Assembly (NCBI GenBank): GCA_030737875.1
Contig: CM060918.1
Coordinates: forward strand, 775,986,552-776,050,551
DNA from: Allium sativum
Taxonomy: Eukaryota; Streptophyta; Magnoliopsida; Asparagales; Amaryllidaceae
DNA: 64,000 nt
Reading direction: 5' to 3'
A program made the translations under genes and the position numbers. Position 1 is the first letter of the stretch, and each line of letters begins with the position of its first letter. Positions 24,904 through 36,598 of this stretch are shown here, in pieces. Under the pieces are notes generated by a model, which was given only the letters and a program-made list of their open reading frames with translations, made no database searches and had not been told where the DNA came from.

Positions 24904-25765
24904 TGTGAAGATCAAATCAAACTACATTAATTTGTGTTTAATTTAATATTTCCTTTTAAGCTGTGGAACTATTTACTTGTATATAGTCGAGTTTATGTAT
25001 GTTTGAAGTAAATAATAAAGTTAGCCCTGAATTCTCAGCAAATTGGTGCATTGCAAGAAAACAAGTTGGAGCAGTTTATCATAAGATGTATTAAAATAGT
25101 TAAAAGTAACAAATGCAAGGTTGGGAAAGGAAAATATGATTATATTCTCATGTACTTATGTTATGATGCCTTAGATCTGCAGAACCAGATTGGAGAAAAG
25201 TCTATGAATTGCAGCGGGCATTCATCGTTTTTTATAAAGATAATGTAAGTACCTTTTGTGCCGATTCTTCATTTTATATTAGAAGTGCTTTTCTTTCTTA
25301 TATACCTAAGTTAGGTTAAATAAATTGAAATGACATGCTTGATCCGAAATTGGGGTCAGGTCACCAAGAGGATGCTTATATTCGATCTGATCATTAACTA
25401 ACTAACAAAAAGAAGTTAACTTTGCCGGAGATCAAACACATGGTATTGTAGACTATTCACATAGTCAATCATCTTATCAGTTCAATTCCACAAAGAATAA
25501 TAGTATATATGCTTCAGATTTAAAGTAAAAGATGTTATGTTTTATGATATTCACACATGCCCCATTTATTTGTATACTTGCTATCCGTTTATAGTGTAGT
25601 TTTGGGTGCAGAATCACAGTTAAGCATTTCGTCCATTAAGCTGTAGAATTGCGTCATATAAAGCTGCAATTAACAAAATACCAATAACAAAATATTTTTC
25701 AGATGTTACTGCTTGGTTTAGCCCAAGCAAAAATAAACATAATTTACATTTCAAAAGGAATGTTT
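24904..25765 (+). repeat. Module array resumed: exon-like block before tRNA-Arg
   Basis: Continues module 1 copy 1 after the retroelement. Shares 'aaactacattaatttgtg', 'atttccttttaagct', 'aaataataaagttagccct', 'gcaaattggtgca', 'atattctcatgtacttatg' and 'gtgtagttttgggt' with 29880-29960, 31275-32050 and, in part, 34990-36430. A weak tRNA-like relic (- strand) lies at about 25425-25495, its copies at about 35290 and 36200. Confidence 0.75.
25183..25244 (+). CDS. Putative second coding exon of an unidentified gene
   Basis: Preceded by an acceptor-like 'agatctgcag' and followed by AAT|GTAAGT, a near-consensus donor. In the frame set by the exon at 15599 it encodes EPDWRKVYELQRAFIVFYKDN minus its first base, with no stop, and ends in phase 0. 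The charged/aromatic composition looks like real protein, unlike the surrounding frames. Paralogues at 31600 and 35040/35953 are disrupted: the first has lost the donor (ATTTAAG), the others read through to stops. Family unknown. This is the best-preserved copy, but without transcript evidence it may be a pseudogene piece. Confidence 0.3.
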
Positions 25766-25838
25766 CGACTCTGCTGGGGATCGAACCAAGAGTCTCTGGT
25801 TTCGTAGACCAGCGCCTTATCCATTGGGCCACAGAGTC
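25766..25838 (-). tRNA. trnR-ACG: tRNA-Arg (anticodon ACG)
   Basis: 73 bases. The - strand begins GACTCTGTGGCCCAATGG and ends CAGCAGAGTCG. The acceptor stem GACTCTG/CAGAGTC pairs perfectly. The anticodon stem-loop is CTGGT-CTACGAA-ACCAG with ACG in place. A box (GTGGCCCAATGG) and B box (GGTTCGATCC) are present. The T stem (CTTGG/CCCAG) has one mismatch compared with the usual CTGGG, so folding is slightly weakened. A TTTT terminator follows on the - strand (25753-25756). Probably functional or only recently decayed. Homologues at 32128 and 36526 have changed anticodons. Confidence 0.85.
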
Positions 25839-26069
25839 ACATGTCTGGTTACCTGACTTTGTGTAAAGTAGAATTTACGATGTACTTTTATATTCTTTTA
25901 CATTAGTATAAAATATGTGTTATGTATCACATCACCAACATACACCTGATTTATTGGTATAGTTGATATTGCTTATCATTCAAATTTTAAAATGTATTTC
26001 TCTAGATATTTGACCCAAATCATCTTATAAGTTTGATGCTTTTGTGGTAAGACTAAAGATAATTAAAGC

Positions 26070-26100
26070 AGACGCTTGAAATCCATTGAGCCACATAGTC
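26070..26100 (-). pseudogene. Half tRNA-Arg relic
   Basis: The - strand starts GACTATGTGGCTCAATGG, resembling the first third of tRNA-Arg, then loses similarity. Copies at about 32333-32361 and 36860-36888 show it was duplicated together with the module. Confidence 0.45.
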
Positions 26101-26793
26101 CGATACTATAGAGTGCATTTGTTGTTAAGCCAACGGAGAACACGGAATCAGCATTTTGAGCGGGGATTGAACGGAGAATGTTCGGTGAAAAGGGATTGTG
26201 TTTTTTGCTACCAAATGGGGAAATGGAGAGGTATGCGTGAGTTTTGAGCATAGTTTGAGGCCATATTAATGCGGTAAGTTAAGAAGGGTGAGGAGAAATG
26301 AACTGTTTAAGCTTGTTACATAGGAAGCATCAGGCTTGAACAAATCAATTTTCTCAAGTTCCAGCAACAAAGCAAATGCAGATTTGCCCCTTTTAGAGCA
26401 TCGGACGCTTTAAACAATTGAAGTATAAGATATATAATTCGCAATGCATTTTTATATGCTTTTACATTAATATGAAATCAGTTAACTATAACACCCACAT
26501 ATATCTGATTTACGGATGGTTTGTATTGTTTTTTGTTTGATATACTAGAAGCTTGTTGTTCAAAATTCTTGTATAAATTCTATTTTGCTGCAAGATAAGA
26601 TACTTGAATTAGGAGCTTACGATGCACCAATATGTCCAACAAGATTTTCCTCTACTTTACATTAAAATATTGAAGCTAAGATATATAAATGCCATTGGAA
26701 GGTTATAACTTTATTGAACAAAGTATATATAATAATTTGATGTTCAACATGATTTTTAATTTGTTTAAATTTATAAAAAATTGAAAAAAAAAG

Positions 26794-26863
26794 ACCTTTT
26801 TAAGGATCAAACGTATGATCTTTGATTTGTAAACAACCACATGTTCATTGGGCCACAATGTCA
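26794..26863 (-). pseudogene. Degraded tRNA-Arg-like sequence
   Basis: The - strand reads GACATTGTGGCCCAATG..., then an anticodon-like TTTACAAAT segment and a B-box remnant GTTTGATCC. Stems are largely broken. Parallel copies lie at 32533-32606 and 37598-37672. Confidence 0.55.
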
Positions 26864-28134
26864 CCTATCTTACTGCTTAAATCATAGTCACATTCATAAT
26901 ATAATATAAAGTAATGCAGTTCAACTGATTTGAAAAAAAAGGATGCTCTGGATTACAGCATTGATGTGAATCCTGTTCTTTAATTATTGGTTTGTTTTCC
27001 ATGTGTTATAAATATTTTTCCTGGTTTTTTTGTTCAAATTTCTGTTATATAGTTGACTGGGTGAATAGATAAAATATTTGAAGCAGGAAATAGTGATTAA
27101 GGATGTCAATGGATATTTGAAATCCATCCACATTCGCATTCTGAAACTAGGAAAAAAAAACCAAAAAACTTGAGAAATGAGTATGCATGTGGGTGTGTCC
27201 AATTTTTTTTACTATGCTTTTATATTTATTTTCTTACTAGCAGACATAGAAAAATAATAATATCTATTTGATATCTGCGACTTCGAAAATCCGGTATGCT
27301 AAAATGGTTTCATATGCGAATATGGATATTACACGTATCTATATCTTATTCGACCGTTGCGAGGTCTAGTTGCAATGCGCGAATTAGGCCAACAATCATC
27401 TTCATGATTTAAAATCAAAACATTTAGGTTATTCTTTTGATGTTATTGTTTGGTTATAGTTATCTTTAGCTAGGTGGATAAAACAGATTGCTAATCGCAT
27501 GATTTTGAATTTTTAATTTCAGTTATTGTGCAAAATATTTTATAGACTTGACACGTGTGCCTTTTATGAATAAATACACATGTACCAGTGTTTTAATATA
27601 TTCATTATACATGACAATTAGTTAAACATGATCAATAAAGTTTATACTTCTTTTACCGAATGATATTAAACCAAGATTTTTTGTTATTTTGCAAAATTGT
27701 CAAGTAAAATGCTAAGTGAGTAGTGTGCAAAAATCAGTTTAGTAACCTGATATTTTGGAAAATTATCATTTTTGATGTTGAATTCTAAGAAGCGGGTTCA
27801 GCTTTTAGAAAATACTAATGGGATACATAACATTTTTTCTTTGAAGCGGTTATGATAAAGTTTATATGTCATTGAGATTCAATCCACATTCGTATTCCGA
27901 AACCGGAAAAAAAGTTATATTTTTCCATGCAGTTTAATTGTGATATAAGTAGCATATGTATTAGACCTGATAAAATAACATGTTAGTCCCACATCACAAA
28001 TTTTTTGTTAGTTACTCGGTACAAATATCAAGTGCTCAGTTGATCAACCGCTGAGCTAAGTAACGTGAGCTTGTGACCAAGTGGGGCATTAATATGATGG
28101 AATGTTGGGTCATGTTGATGAGTTTGGGTACATT
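26864..28134. other. Module array, noncoding; copy-specific insertion inside
   Basis: Homologous to 32607-33120 and 37673-38172, except for roughly 740 bases at about 27150-27885 absent from both. That extra piece is bounded by two related strings ('atccatccacattcgcattctgaaac' type at 27122 and a variant at 27871). No ORF or known element end is recognised in it. Confidence 0.6.
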
Positions 28135-28642
28135 CAATGTTTTAAAACGCAAAAGGCGTATGTGAGGCGTTTTCGGGTCTGTGAGGCGAGGCGTAAGACT
28201 TTCGGGTAGTGAAAAAGCGCAATACGTATACTTAATTGTTAACCACTTCTATGCAGCATCCCGTTTGTTCATTTTAAATTAACCTAGCCAATAATAGAAA
28301 TTGGGAACCAACTAAACAAGGGCTTTTCGAATAAGCCTACATTAATTCAAAGTGTGTCTACACATATTATATAATCTTTTTCATTTCCATTAAATAATTA
28401 AAGTTTAGTGACATTTATCTGTGTCAATATCTGCAACTAAAGATAAACAGATTTTAAAGTCATATGCCTCAACTGCTTGAGGCGTGCGAGTCGTAAGCTT
28501 TATGCGCTTTATATGCCTCAAAATTTTGAGGCGTAAGCTTTAAAGGTAAAAAGACTTTTGGAATAAGCCTCAAGGCGTTTTATCTCTTATTTCGTCGAGG
28601 CGAGTCTTGAGGCGAATATCGAGGCGGGTTTTTTAAAACAAT
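28135..28642. mobile_element. Mutator-like MITE with 9-base target duplication
   Basis: 508 bases bounded by GGGTACATT on both sides (28126-28134 and 28643-28651). Ends are CAATGTTTTAAAACGC and, inverted, ATTGTTTTAAAAAACC, an imperfect terminal inverted repeat. The interior is full of GAGGCG/AGGCGT motifs, as in a common class of plant non-autonomous elements. The paralogous modules at about 33110 (gggcacattgtgc) and 38172 (gggtacattgtgc) are uninterrupted, which shows the empty site and confirms both boundaries. The 9-base duplication points to the Mutator superfamily. No transposase frame. Confidence 0.88.
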
Positions 28643-28651
28643 GGGTACATT

Positions 28652-29082
28652 GTGCACTTAGCTGGCCTGTCCGATCTAAGTTGCTGAGTGACCTATGCAG
28701 TTGGGCTGGAAAGTCCGGCTGTGCTGGCTAAAGTAAGGGGACAATGCGTCAGGCTGGTCACAGAGCAGCGAAAACTCCTTGCTCTCAACGCTTAAAACTC
28801 GGACATCAAAATTGCAGTAAAAATTCCCTGCTCTCAATGGTGAAATATGCATTGTGGGTTCTTGGGCATGTGTAAGAGAAAAAAGATTTATGTGGTCACT
28901 TGCATTGTGGATGGTTGAAGAACTATTCTGAAGAACCTATCACTATTAATGTTAAAGTATTTTGATAGATAGATATGTATATTATACATAGTTTTATAAA
29001 ATTAACAGAACAACAATAAAGGCGTATAGGAGGTACATTTGTTAAATTATCCCTTCATATATAAAGAAAGAGCAAGAAACAG
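28652..29082 (+). repeat. Module array: exon-like block before truncated tRNA-iMet
   Basis: Shares 'tgcgtcaggctggtcacagagcagcgaaa' type blocks with 33131-33270 and 38191-38320, then joins abruptly to 'cttaaaactcggacatc', so it is rearranged. No intact frame. Confidence 0.6.
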
Positions 29083-29129
29083 TATCAAAGCCAGGTTTTG
29101 ATCCTGGGACCTGTGGGTTATGGGCCCAC
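29083..29129 (-). pseudogene. Truncated tRNA-iMet
   Basis: Contains the 3' half of initiator tRNA-Met (T arm, variable loop, CAT anticodon arm), then switches within GGGCCCAC to unrelated 'aaacttgagcaag'. D arm and 5' acceptor strand are gone. The poly-T terminator present beyond the other copies is broken here (TTTCTT). The downstream string also occurs at 30521, placing the breakpoint inside the module. Confidence 0.85.
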
Positions 29130-29233
29130 AAACTTGAGCAAGATTGTTCTAAAACTGTTCAAAAAGTTTAAGGTTCCGGAGGACTCTTGTAGGTCATATG
29201 AAGTTTGGTTACAGTGATCTAAGATAAACATTA

Positions 29234-29990
29234 TAATATACCCAGGCTCACCTATCCGTTATCATATCACGCCGACACCGATTAAAACTTGGACATTAAA
29301 GATCACATTGCCCTAAAAATTGTAACTCTCTCTTGTGGGAAATCTGCAGTTAAATAGCAAGGATGCCGTTTCAACTTCCTGCGTGATGATGGGACGGTAA
29401 AGATCGGTCAGGCTAACCCTACGGCGAATTCCAAGTCGGGAATAACTTCAAGAGAAGTAAAAAGAAGAAAAAAGATAGATCTACTCTGAATTATGATGAA
29501 ATTGTTGCGAAGTTCCGTAGGTATGAAGATGATCTATGTCGATGTTCTAGATTTGGGAAAATATACCGATATGTTTTGTTTTTATTTTTATTTGTTCTTT
29601 GATTTTTTTGGCTTTGTTGGTTACGTAGCTATATTTTGTTGGTGTGTACATATGGGCATTGTGATTTTATGGCAATTGAATTATTATTACAAATTCTATG
29701 AACATGGATTAGTTTGTTAGTTCTAAATTTATAGTGGGTTATTTGGAGTCAATTTAGGAAATGAAACGATATTATCCTGATTTGTAGGATATGTTACATT
29801 TTTTTATTTCCTTATCTCGTGGATGATAGGACTAAATACTGAAACAATCCCCAAATTGTTCTGGCCATTTCTGTCAAAATCAAATTAAATTACATTAATT
29901 TGTGTTTAATTTAATATTTCCTTTTAAGCTGCAGAACTATTTGTTTGTATCGACATTATATATATATATATATGTATGTATATATATATA
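29234..29990 (+). repeat. Module 1, copy 2 (empty site of element D)
   Basis: Homologue of 15355-15970 plus 24904 onward, uninterrupted. 'ggccatttctgtcaaaatc' at about 29863-29882 is the unoccupied version of the ATTTC site. The start segment at 29493 has ATGATGAAATTG, but its donor is changed to GTATG. Ends in an AT/GTAT simple-repeat run (29957-30021). Confidence 0.85.
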
Positions 29991-30021
29991 TACACATATA
30001 CACACATACGTATACATATAT
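29957..30021. repeat. AT-rich microsatellite
   Basis: Interrupted (AT)n/(GTAT)n/(AC)n run. A related run occurs at 31352-31389, at the same place in module copy 3. Confidence 0.9.
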
Positions 30022-30195
30022 GGATAGTTGAAGAACTATTCTGAAGAACCTATCACTATTAATGTTAAAGTATTTTGATAGATAGATATGTATATTATAC
30101 ATAGTTTTATAGAAATAACAGAACAACAATGAAGGCGTATAGGAGGTACGTTTATTAAATTATCCTTTCAGACATAAAGAAAGAGCAAAAAACAG

Positions 30196-30267
30196 TATCA
30201 GAGCCAGGTTTTGATCCTGGGACCTGTGGGTTATGGGCCCACCACGCTTCCGCTGTGCCACTCTGAT
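30196..30267 (-). tRNA. tRNA-iMet (CAT), two substitutions
   Basis: 72 bases, - strand ATCAGAGTGGC...GGCTCTGATA. The acceptor stem ATCAGAG/CTCTGAT is perfect, and the anticodon arm with GGGCCCATAACCC is the hallmark of initiator tRNA-Met. Two differences from the copy at 38865: A for G in the D arm (GGCACAGC) and A for G in the T loop (ATCAAAAC), which also weakens the B box. TTTTTT terminator follows on the - strand. Possibly weakened but structurally complete. Confidence 0.85.
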
Positions 30268-30630
30268 TGATAATAATGTGTGAGAATTGCATTTTTTAGA
30301 ATAATACATAAGCTGCTCCTAGATTATATCCGAAGGCATATCATCTTGTATTGTATAGAGCATGGAAGATAGTTCTACAAAATCACTAAATTGTATCATC
30401 TGTATATTAAACTGCATTCATCCTCATATCATTACGTGCAGCCAAATCAGTCTGAGTTTGATATGTCAACACATCCCTACCATAAGTCGACATAAAGTTG
30501 TTTCAGACCTAAAATAAACTTGAGCAAGATTGTTCTAATACTGTTCAAAAAGTTTAAGGTTCCGAAGGACTCTTGTAGGTCATATGATGTTTGTTTACAG
30601 TGATCTAAGATACACAAATAAACATTATAA
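30268..30630. other. Module spacer downstream of tRNA-iMet
   Basis: Shares 'gagcatggaaga', 'ttctacaaaatcac', 'cattcatcctcatatcattac' with 33960-34060, and 'aaacttgagcaagattgttct' with 29131 and 34290. Noncoding. Confidence 0.6.
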
Positions 30631-31352
30631 TATACCCAGGCTCACCTTTCCGGTATCATATCACGCCGACACCGCTCAAAACTCGGACATTAAAGATCAC
30701 ATTGCCCTAAAAATTGTAACTCTCTCTTGTGGGAAGTCTGCAGTTAAATAGCAAGGTGACGTTTCAACTTCCTGCGTGATGTTGGGACGGTAAAGATCGG
30801 TCAGGCTAACCCCACGGCGAATTCCAAGTCGGGGAATAACTTCAACAGGAGTAAAAAGAAGAAAAAAGATAGATCTACTCGGAATTATGATGAAATTGTT
30901 GCGAAGTTCCATAGGTAAGAAGATGATCTATGTCGATGTTCTAGATTTGGGAAAATATACCGATATATTTTGTTTTTATTTTTATTTATTCTTTGATTTT
31001 TTGGCTTTGTTGGTTACGTAGCTATATTTTGTTGGTGTGTACATACGGTCGATGTGATTTTATGGCAATTGAATTATTAGTACAAATTCTATGAACATGG
31101 ATTAGTTTGTTTGTTCTAAATTTATAGTGGGTTATTTGGAGTCAATTTAGGAAATGAAACGATATTAACCTGATTTGTAGGATATTTTACATTTTTTTTA
31201 TTTCCCTATCTCGTGGATGATAGGACTAAATACTGAAACAATCCCCAAATTGTTCTGGCCATTTCTGTCAAAATCAAATTAAATTACATTAATTTGTGTT
31301 TAATTTAATATTTCCTTTTAAGCTGTAGAACTATTTGTTTGTATCGGCATAT

Positions 31353-31397
<45 letters not shown>

Positions 31398-31400
31398 TTG
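30631..31400 (+). repeat. Module 1, copy 3 (second empty site of element D)
   Basis: Nearly the same as copy 2. The ATGATGAAATTG segment keeps a GTAAG donor, but the base before it is altered (CATAG). 'ggccatttctgtcaaaatc' at about 31257-31276 is another uninterrupted target. A 71-codon - strand frame across 30697-30912 is a by-product of conserved sequence; no domain. Ends in an (AT)(GT)n run at 31352-31389. Confidence 0.85.
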
Positions 31401-31429
31401 TAGATATATATATAGTTGATTTTTATGTA

Positions 31430-32127
31430 TGTTTAAAGTAAACAATAAAGTTAGCCCTTAATTCTTAGCAAATTGGTGCACTGGAAGAACCCAAGTTGGA
31501 GCAGTTTTTATAAGATGTGTTAAAATAGTTAAAGGTAACAAATGCAAAGTTGGGAAAGGAAAAGATGATTATATTCTCATGTACTTATGATGCCTTAGAT
31601 ATGCATAACCAAATTGGAGAAAAGTCTGTGAATTGCAGCAGACTATCATCGTTTTTTATAAAGAAAATTTAAGTATCTTTTGTGCCGAGTCTTCGTTTTG
31701 TATTAGAAGTGTTTTTCTTTCTTAGATCTGAGATTGGGGTTGGGGACAGGTTAACAATAGGATGTTTATATTAGATCGGATCATCAACAAACTAACAAAA
31801 AGAAGTTAACTTTGCCAGTGGTATTGTAGACTATTTGCATAGTCCATCATCTTATCATTTGAATTCGCACAAAGAAAAATAGTATATATGCTTCAGTTAT
31901 AAGGTAAAAGATGTTATGGTTTATGACATTCACACTTGCCCCATTTATTTGTATGCTTACTATCTGTTTATAGTGTAGTTTTGGGTGCAGAATCACAGTT
32001 TAGCGTTTTGTCCATTAAGCTGTAGAATTGCGTCATATAAAGCTGCAGCTAGCAAAATACTTTTAGATGTTACTGCTTGGTTTAGGCCTAGCAATTTTGC
32101 TTAATTTACATTTCATAACAAATGTTG
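31430..32127 (+). repeat. Module 2, degraded copy of the exon block
   Basis: Parallels 25020-25765. The counterpart of the exon at 25183 is present around 31605 but has lost its donor and carries substitutions, so it cannot encode the same peptide. Confidence 0.65.
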
Positions 32128-32201
32128 CGACTCTGCTGAGGATCAAAGCCAGAGTCTTCCGGTTTCATAGACCAGCGTTTTATCCATTGGGCCGCAGAGT
32201 C
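32128..32201 (-). pseudogene. tRNA-Arg pseudogene (anticodon position ATG)
   Basis: 74 bases, same module position as 25766. The acceptor ends still pair, but the anticodon loop reads CTATGAA (ATG instead of ACG), there is a one-base insertion before the variable loop, and the B box has changed to GCTTTGATCC. No T4 terminator follows. Read as a decayed duplicate. Confidence 0.8.
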
Positions 32202-32532
32202 ACTTATGTGATTACTTGACTTTGTGTATAGCTGAATTCATGATGTACTTTTACATGCTTTAACATTAGTATGGACGCAAAATCATGTTATAAGTTTGAT
32301 TTTGTGTTTAGACTAAAGATAATTAAAACACACTTCAAATCCATTCAGCCACATAGTTCCATTCCAACAAGATTTTCCTGTACTTTACATTAAAATATTG
32401 AAGCTGATATTTCAGAATGCCATTGGAAGGTTATAACTTTATTGAACAAAGTATATATATTACTTTGATGTTCAACATGATTTTTAATTTGTTTGAATTT
32501 ATGATTTATTTATTTATTTATTTATTTTAAAA

Positions 32533-32606
32533 GTAGCCTCTCTAGGGATCAAACCTATGATCTTTGATTTGTAAACCAACACATGTTCATTGGGCCACAA
32601 TGTCAC
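32533..32606 (-). pseudogene. Degraded tRNA-Arg-like sequence, copy 2
   Basis: Starts GACATTGTGGCCCAATGAAC on the - strand, with remnant GGTTTGATCCC B box. Parallel to 26794 and 37598. Confidence 0.55.
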
Positions 32607-33130
32607 TTATCTTACTGCTTAAGTCATAAAGTCGCATTCATAATATAATATGAAATAACGTTGTTTGACTATAAAAAAAGAAAGGATGATTTGGATTATG
32701 GCATTGACATGAATCCTGTTCTTTAATTATTGGTTTGTTTTCCGTGTGTTATAAATATATTTTTTGGTTTTTGTTGAAATTTCTATTATGCAGTAGACTG
32801 AGTGAATAGATAAAATATTTGAAGCAGGAAATAGTGATTAAGGATGTCAGTGGATATTTGAAATCCATCCACATTCGTATTCTGAAACTGGGAAGAAAAG
32901 TTATATTTTCTCATGCAGTTTAATTGTCATATAAGAAGCATATGCATTAGACTTGGTAAAATAGCATGTTAGTCCCACATCACAAATTTTTTGTTAATAA
33001 CTCGGTACAAATATCAAGTTCTCAGTTGATCAACCGCCGAGCTAAGTAATGTGAGCTTGTGACTAAGTGGGGCATTAATATGATGGAATGATAGGTCATG
33101 TTGTTGAGTTAGGGCACATTGTGCACTTAG

Positions 33131-33473
33131 TTGGCCTGCCCGATCCAAGTTGCTGAGTGGCCTGTCCAGTTGGGTTGGAAAGTCAGACTGTGCTGGCGCT
33201 GTAGTAAGGGGGCAATGCGTCAGGCTGGTCACAGAGCAGCGAAAGCTCCTTGCTCTCAACGGTAGATGGATAACATGCAACTGCATTATGTTCCCACAAT
33301 GGATTCGGTGACAGTTCTCCAGCAAACCATTATCTTTTTGCACTCTTTGAATATGATGCTTTGGTTATGCGGCCACTACTGCTGATTTACGGTCAGACAC
33401 ATGAATTACTTTTGATGATGTCTATGCTGATATTACTACTGAACTTGTACAAATGGCCACATTTTTGAACACG
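33131..33473 (+). pseudogene. Exon-like fragments, module copy
   Basis: Two frames look protein-like. One (about 33268-33365) reads MDN...VPTMDSVTVLQQTIIFLHS. The other (about 33405-33473) reads ITFDDVYADITTELVQMATF and ends at a GT (ACG|GTATTA). The first is broken upstream by a stop, and the second is preceded by a damaged acceptor (TTACG). Homologues at 38300-38541 have different lesions. Product unknown. Confidence 0.3.
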
Positions 33474-33796
33474 GTATTAATTCTTTACCACTTTCCTATG
33501 TTAACTGGTTGTGCATGTGTAACAGAAAAAACATGTATGAAGAGTCATGTGCATTGCGGATAGTTGAAGAACTGTTCTGAAGGTACAATTTAAAACCTTC
33601 CACTGTTAACATTAAAGTATGTTGATGGATAGATATGTATATTATATATAGTTTGAAAGTTTTAAAGAAATAATAGAACAACAATGAATTTGAATTGTTA
33701 AGGTCAAATTTATTTCCCAACCAGATCATATGTTGACTTATAGGAGGTACATTTTCCGAATTATCCTTCCAGACATAAAGAAAGAGCAAAAAACAG

Positions 33797-33868
33797 TTTT
33801 AGAGCCAGGTTTCGATCCTGGGACCTGTGGGTTATGGGCCCACCACGCTTCTGCTGCGCCACTCTGAT
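33797..33868 (-). tRNA. tRNA-iMet copy with damaged acceptor stem
   Basis: 72 bases. D, anticodon and T arms are largely intact, with one D-arm change (AGCAGAAGC). The 3' acceptor strand is CTCTAAA, giving two mismatches with ATCAGAG, which should impair aminoacylation and processing. TTTTTT terminator present. Likely a pseudogene. Confidence 0.75.
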
Positions 33869-34147
33869 TGGTAATAAAATGTGAGGTTCTTTTTTAATTT
33901 TTTTTTTTTAAGAGTAATAGACAAGCTACTTCTATATTATATCCCAAGGCATATCATCTTGTACTGTGTAGAGCATGGAAGACGGTTCTACAAAATCACT
34001 CAACTGTATCATCCATATATTAAACTGCATTCATCCTCATATCATTACTTGCAGCCAAATCTATTTCCCAACCAGATCATATGTTGACTTATAGGAGGTA
34101 CATTTTCCGAATTATCCTTCCAGACATAAAGAAAGAGCAAAAAACAG

Positions 34148-34219
34148 TTTCAGAGCCAGGTTTCGATTCTGGGACCTGTGGGTTATGGGCCCACCACGCT
34201 TCTGCTGCGCCACTCTGAT
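34148..34219 (-). tRNA. tRNA-iMet copy, local duplicate of 33797
   Basis: Part of an approximately 165-base duplication (33710-33874 repeated at 34056-34220). Shares the AGCAGAAGC change with 33797. The acceptor has one mismatch (CTCTGAA) and the T stem has one (CCAGA/CCTGG). The duplicate ends at CATATG shared by both edges. Probably non-functional. Confidence 0.75.
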
Positions 34220-34220
34220 C

Positions 34221-34615
34221 ATATGTCTGAGTTTGATATTTCAACACATCCCTACCATATGTCGACATAAAGTTGTTTAAGACATAAAATAAACTTGGGC
34301 AAGGTTGTTCTAAAACTGTTCAAAAAGTTTTAAGTTCTGAAGGACTTTTGTAGGTCATATGATGTTTGCTTACCGTGATCTAAGATATTCAAATAAGCAT
34401 TATAACATACGCAAGTAAATATTGTACTTGATTCGCATATATTTGACGCGTTTATCTCAATTTCTAGTGTTCCTCCTATTTTCACATTTGTATCTTCAAA
34501 ATCAACCAAGTATTTCCTCAAAAATAAAAATGAATAAATAGATAAATTCTTCCTAGTATTGTCAGTGGTACAACAAATTCTCAGTAACATATATCAGTAA
34601 TGTTACATCTTTTAA
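34221..34615. other. Spacer, no gene seen
   Basis: AT-rich module remnant plus unique sequence; an 86-codon - strand frame (34330-34590) has no recognised domain. Confidence 0.4.
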
Positions 34616-36440
34616 GCATTGTAACCCTCAGACTCACTATAAGCTTTTCAGTATATGCATGTAATTTTTGCCCTTGTTATTTTATCTAGTGTCGCCAAGT
34701 TAGTGGACATGTATTGTTGTATTTCCAATGCTGCTGATCCCATATATGCCTGTATAAGCAATGCCTGCCTTGTTATTCTCGAGGAAAGAAATTATTGTGA
34801 TGTATCGGTTACCTATGTTAACTGGTGAACGGAGATTATCTGCCATTTTGCTCCCCTAATATATGACGTACTGTTTATGAGTTCACCCCTTTATCTGATG
34901 ATGTTTATAATGTGCAGATGCAGCCACTGGGTCATGACTCAATTGGATAGAAGATCCATTATCTTATGGATTTGCCTTGGAGCTACCAGGAACCTTGATT
35001 ATATTCTCATGTACTTATGTTATGATGCCTAAGATCTGCAGAACCAGATTGGAGAAAAGTCTATGAATTGCAGGCATGCATTCATCGTTTTTCATAAATA
35101 TAATGTTAGTACCTTTTGTGCCGATTCTTCATTTTATATTAGAAGTGCTTTTATTTCTTGCATACCTAAGTTAGGTTAAATAAATTGAAATGACATGCTT
35201 GATCTGAGATTGGAGTCAGGTTCAGGCCAACAATAGGATGCTTATATAAGATCTAATCATCAATACACTAACAAAAATAAGTTAACCTTGCCAGGGATCA
35301 AACACGTGGTATTGTAGACTATTCGCATAGTCAATCATCTTATCAGCTAAATTCCACAAAGAATAATAGCATATATGCTTCAGTTTTAAAGTAAAAGATG
35401 CTATGGTTTATGACATTCACACATGCCCCGTTTATTTGTATACTTGTTATCCGCTTATAGTGTAGTTTTGGGTCCAGAATCACAGTTAAGCGTTTTGTCC
35501 ATTAAGCTGTAGAATTGCGTTATATACAGCATTGTAACCCTCAGACTCACTATAAGCTTTTCAGTATATGCATGTATTTTTTGCCCTTGTTATTTTATCT
35601 AGTGTCACCAAGTTAGTGTACATGTATTGTTGTATTTCCAATGCTGATCCCATATATGCCTGTATAAGCAATGCCTACCTTGTTATTCTTGAGGAAAGAA
35701 ATTATTGTGATGTATCGGTTACCTATGTTAACTGGTGAATGGAGATTATCTGTCATTTTGCTCCTCTAATATATGACGTACTGTTTATGAGTTCACCCCT
35801 TTATCTGATGATGTTTATAATGTGCAAATGCAGCCGCTGGGTCATGACTCAATTAGATAGAAGATCCATTATCTTATGGATTTGCCTTGGAGCTACCAGG
35901 AACCTTGATTATATTCTCATGTACTTATGTTATGATGCCTAAGATCTGCAGAACCAGATTGGAGAAAAGTCTATGAATTGCAGGCATGCATTCATCGTTT
36001 TTCATAAATATAATGTTAGTACCTTTTGTGCTGATTCTTCATTTTATATTAGAAGTGCTTTTATTTCTTGCATACCTAAGTTAGGTTAAATAAATTGAAA
36101 TGACATGCTTGATCTGAGATTGGAGTCAGGTTCAGGCCAACAATAGGATGCTTATATAAGATCTAATCATCAATATACTAACAAAAATAAGTTAACTTTG
36201 CCAGGGATCAAACACGTGGTATTGTAGACTATTCGCATAGTCAATCATCTTATCAGTTAAATTCCACAAAGAATAATAGCATATATGCTTCAGTTTTAAA
36301 GTAAAAGATGCTATGGTTTATGACATTCACACATGCCCCGTTTATTTGTATACTTGCTATCCGCTTATAGTGTAGTTTTGGGTCCAGAATCACAGTTAAG
36401 CGTTTTGTCCATTAAGCTGTAGAATTGTGTTATATAAAGC
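34616..36440 (+). repeat. Tandem duplication, unit of about 913 bases
   Basis: 34616-35528 is repeated almost exactly at 35529-36440, both beginning GCATTGTAACCCTCAGACTC. Each unit holds a terminal-exon-like piece after 'aatgtgca(g/a)' (ATGCAGCC.CTGGGTCATG) and a copy of the 25183 exon block altered by 'caggcatgc'. Differences are few single bases, so this is a recent head-to-tail duplication. A third, more diverged relative of the left part is at 39065-39500. Confidence 0.88.
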
Positions 36441-36525
36441 TGCAACTAACAAAATACTTTTTGATGTTGCTGCTTGGTGTAGGCCAAGCAAAAATTAGCA
36501 TAATTTACATTTCAAAAGAATTGTT

Positions 36526-36598
36526 GCACTCTGCTGAGGATCGAACCCAGAATCTCTGGTTTTGTAAACCAGCACCTTTTCCATTGGGCCACAGAGTC
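36526..36598 (-). pseudogene. tRNA-Arg pseudogene (anticodon position ACA)
   Basis: Same module position as 25766. Acceptor ends are damaged at the 3' side (one base lost), the anticodon loop is TTACAAA (ACA), and the D arm has GGAAAAGG. The T arm CTGGGTTCGATCC is nearly canonical. Decayed duplicate. Confidence 0.8.
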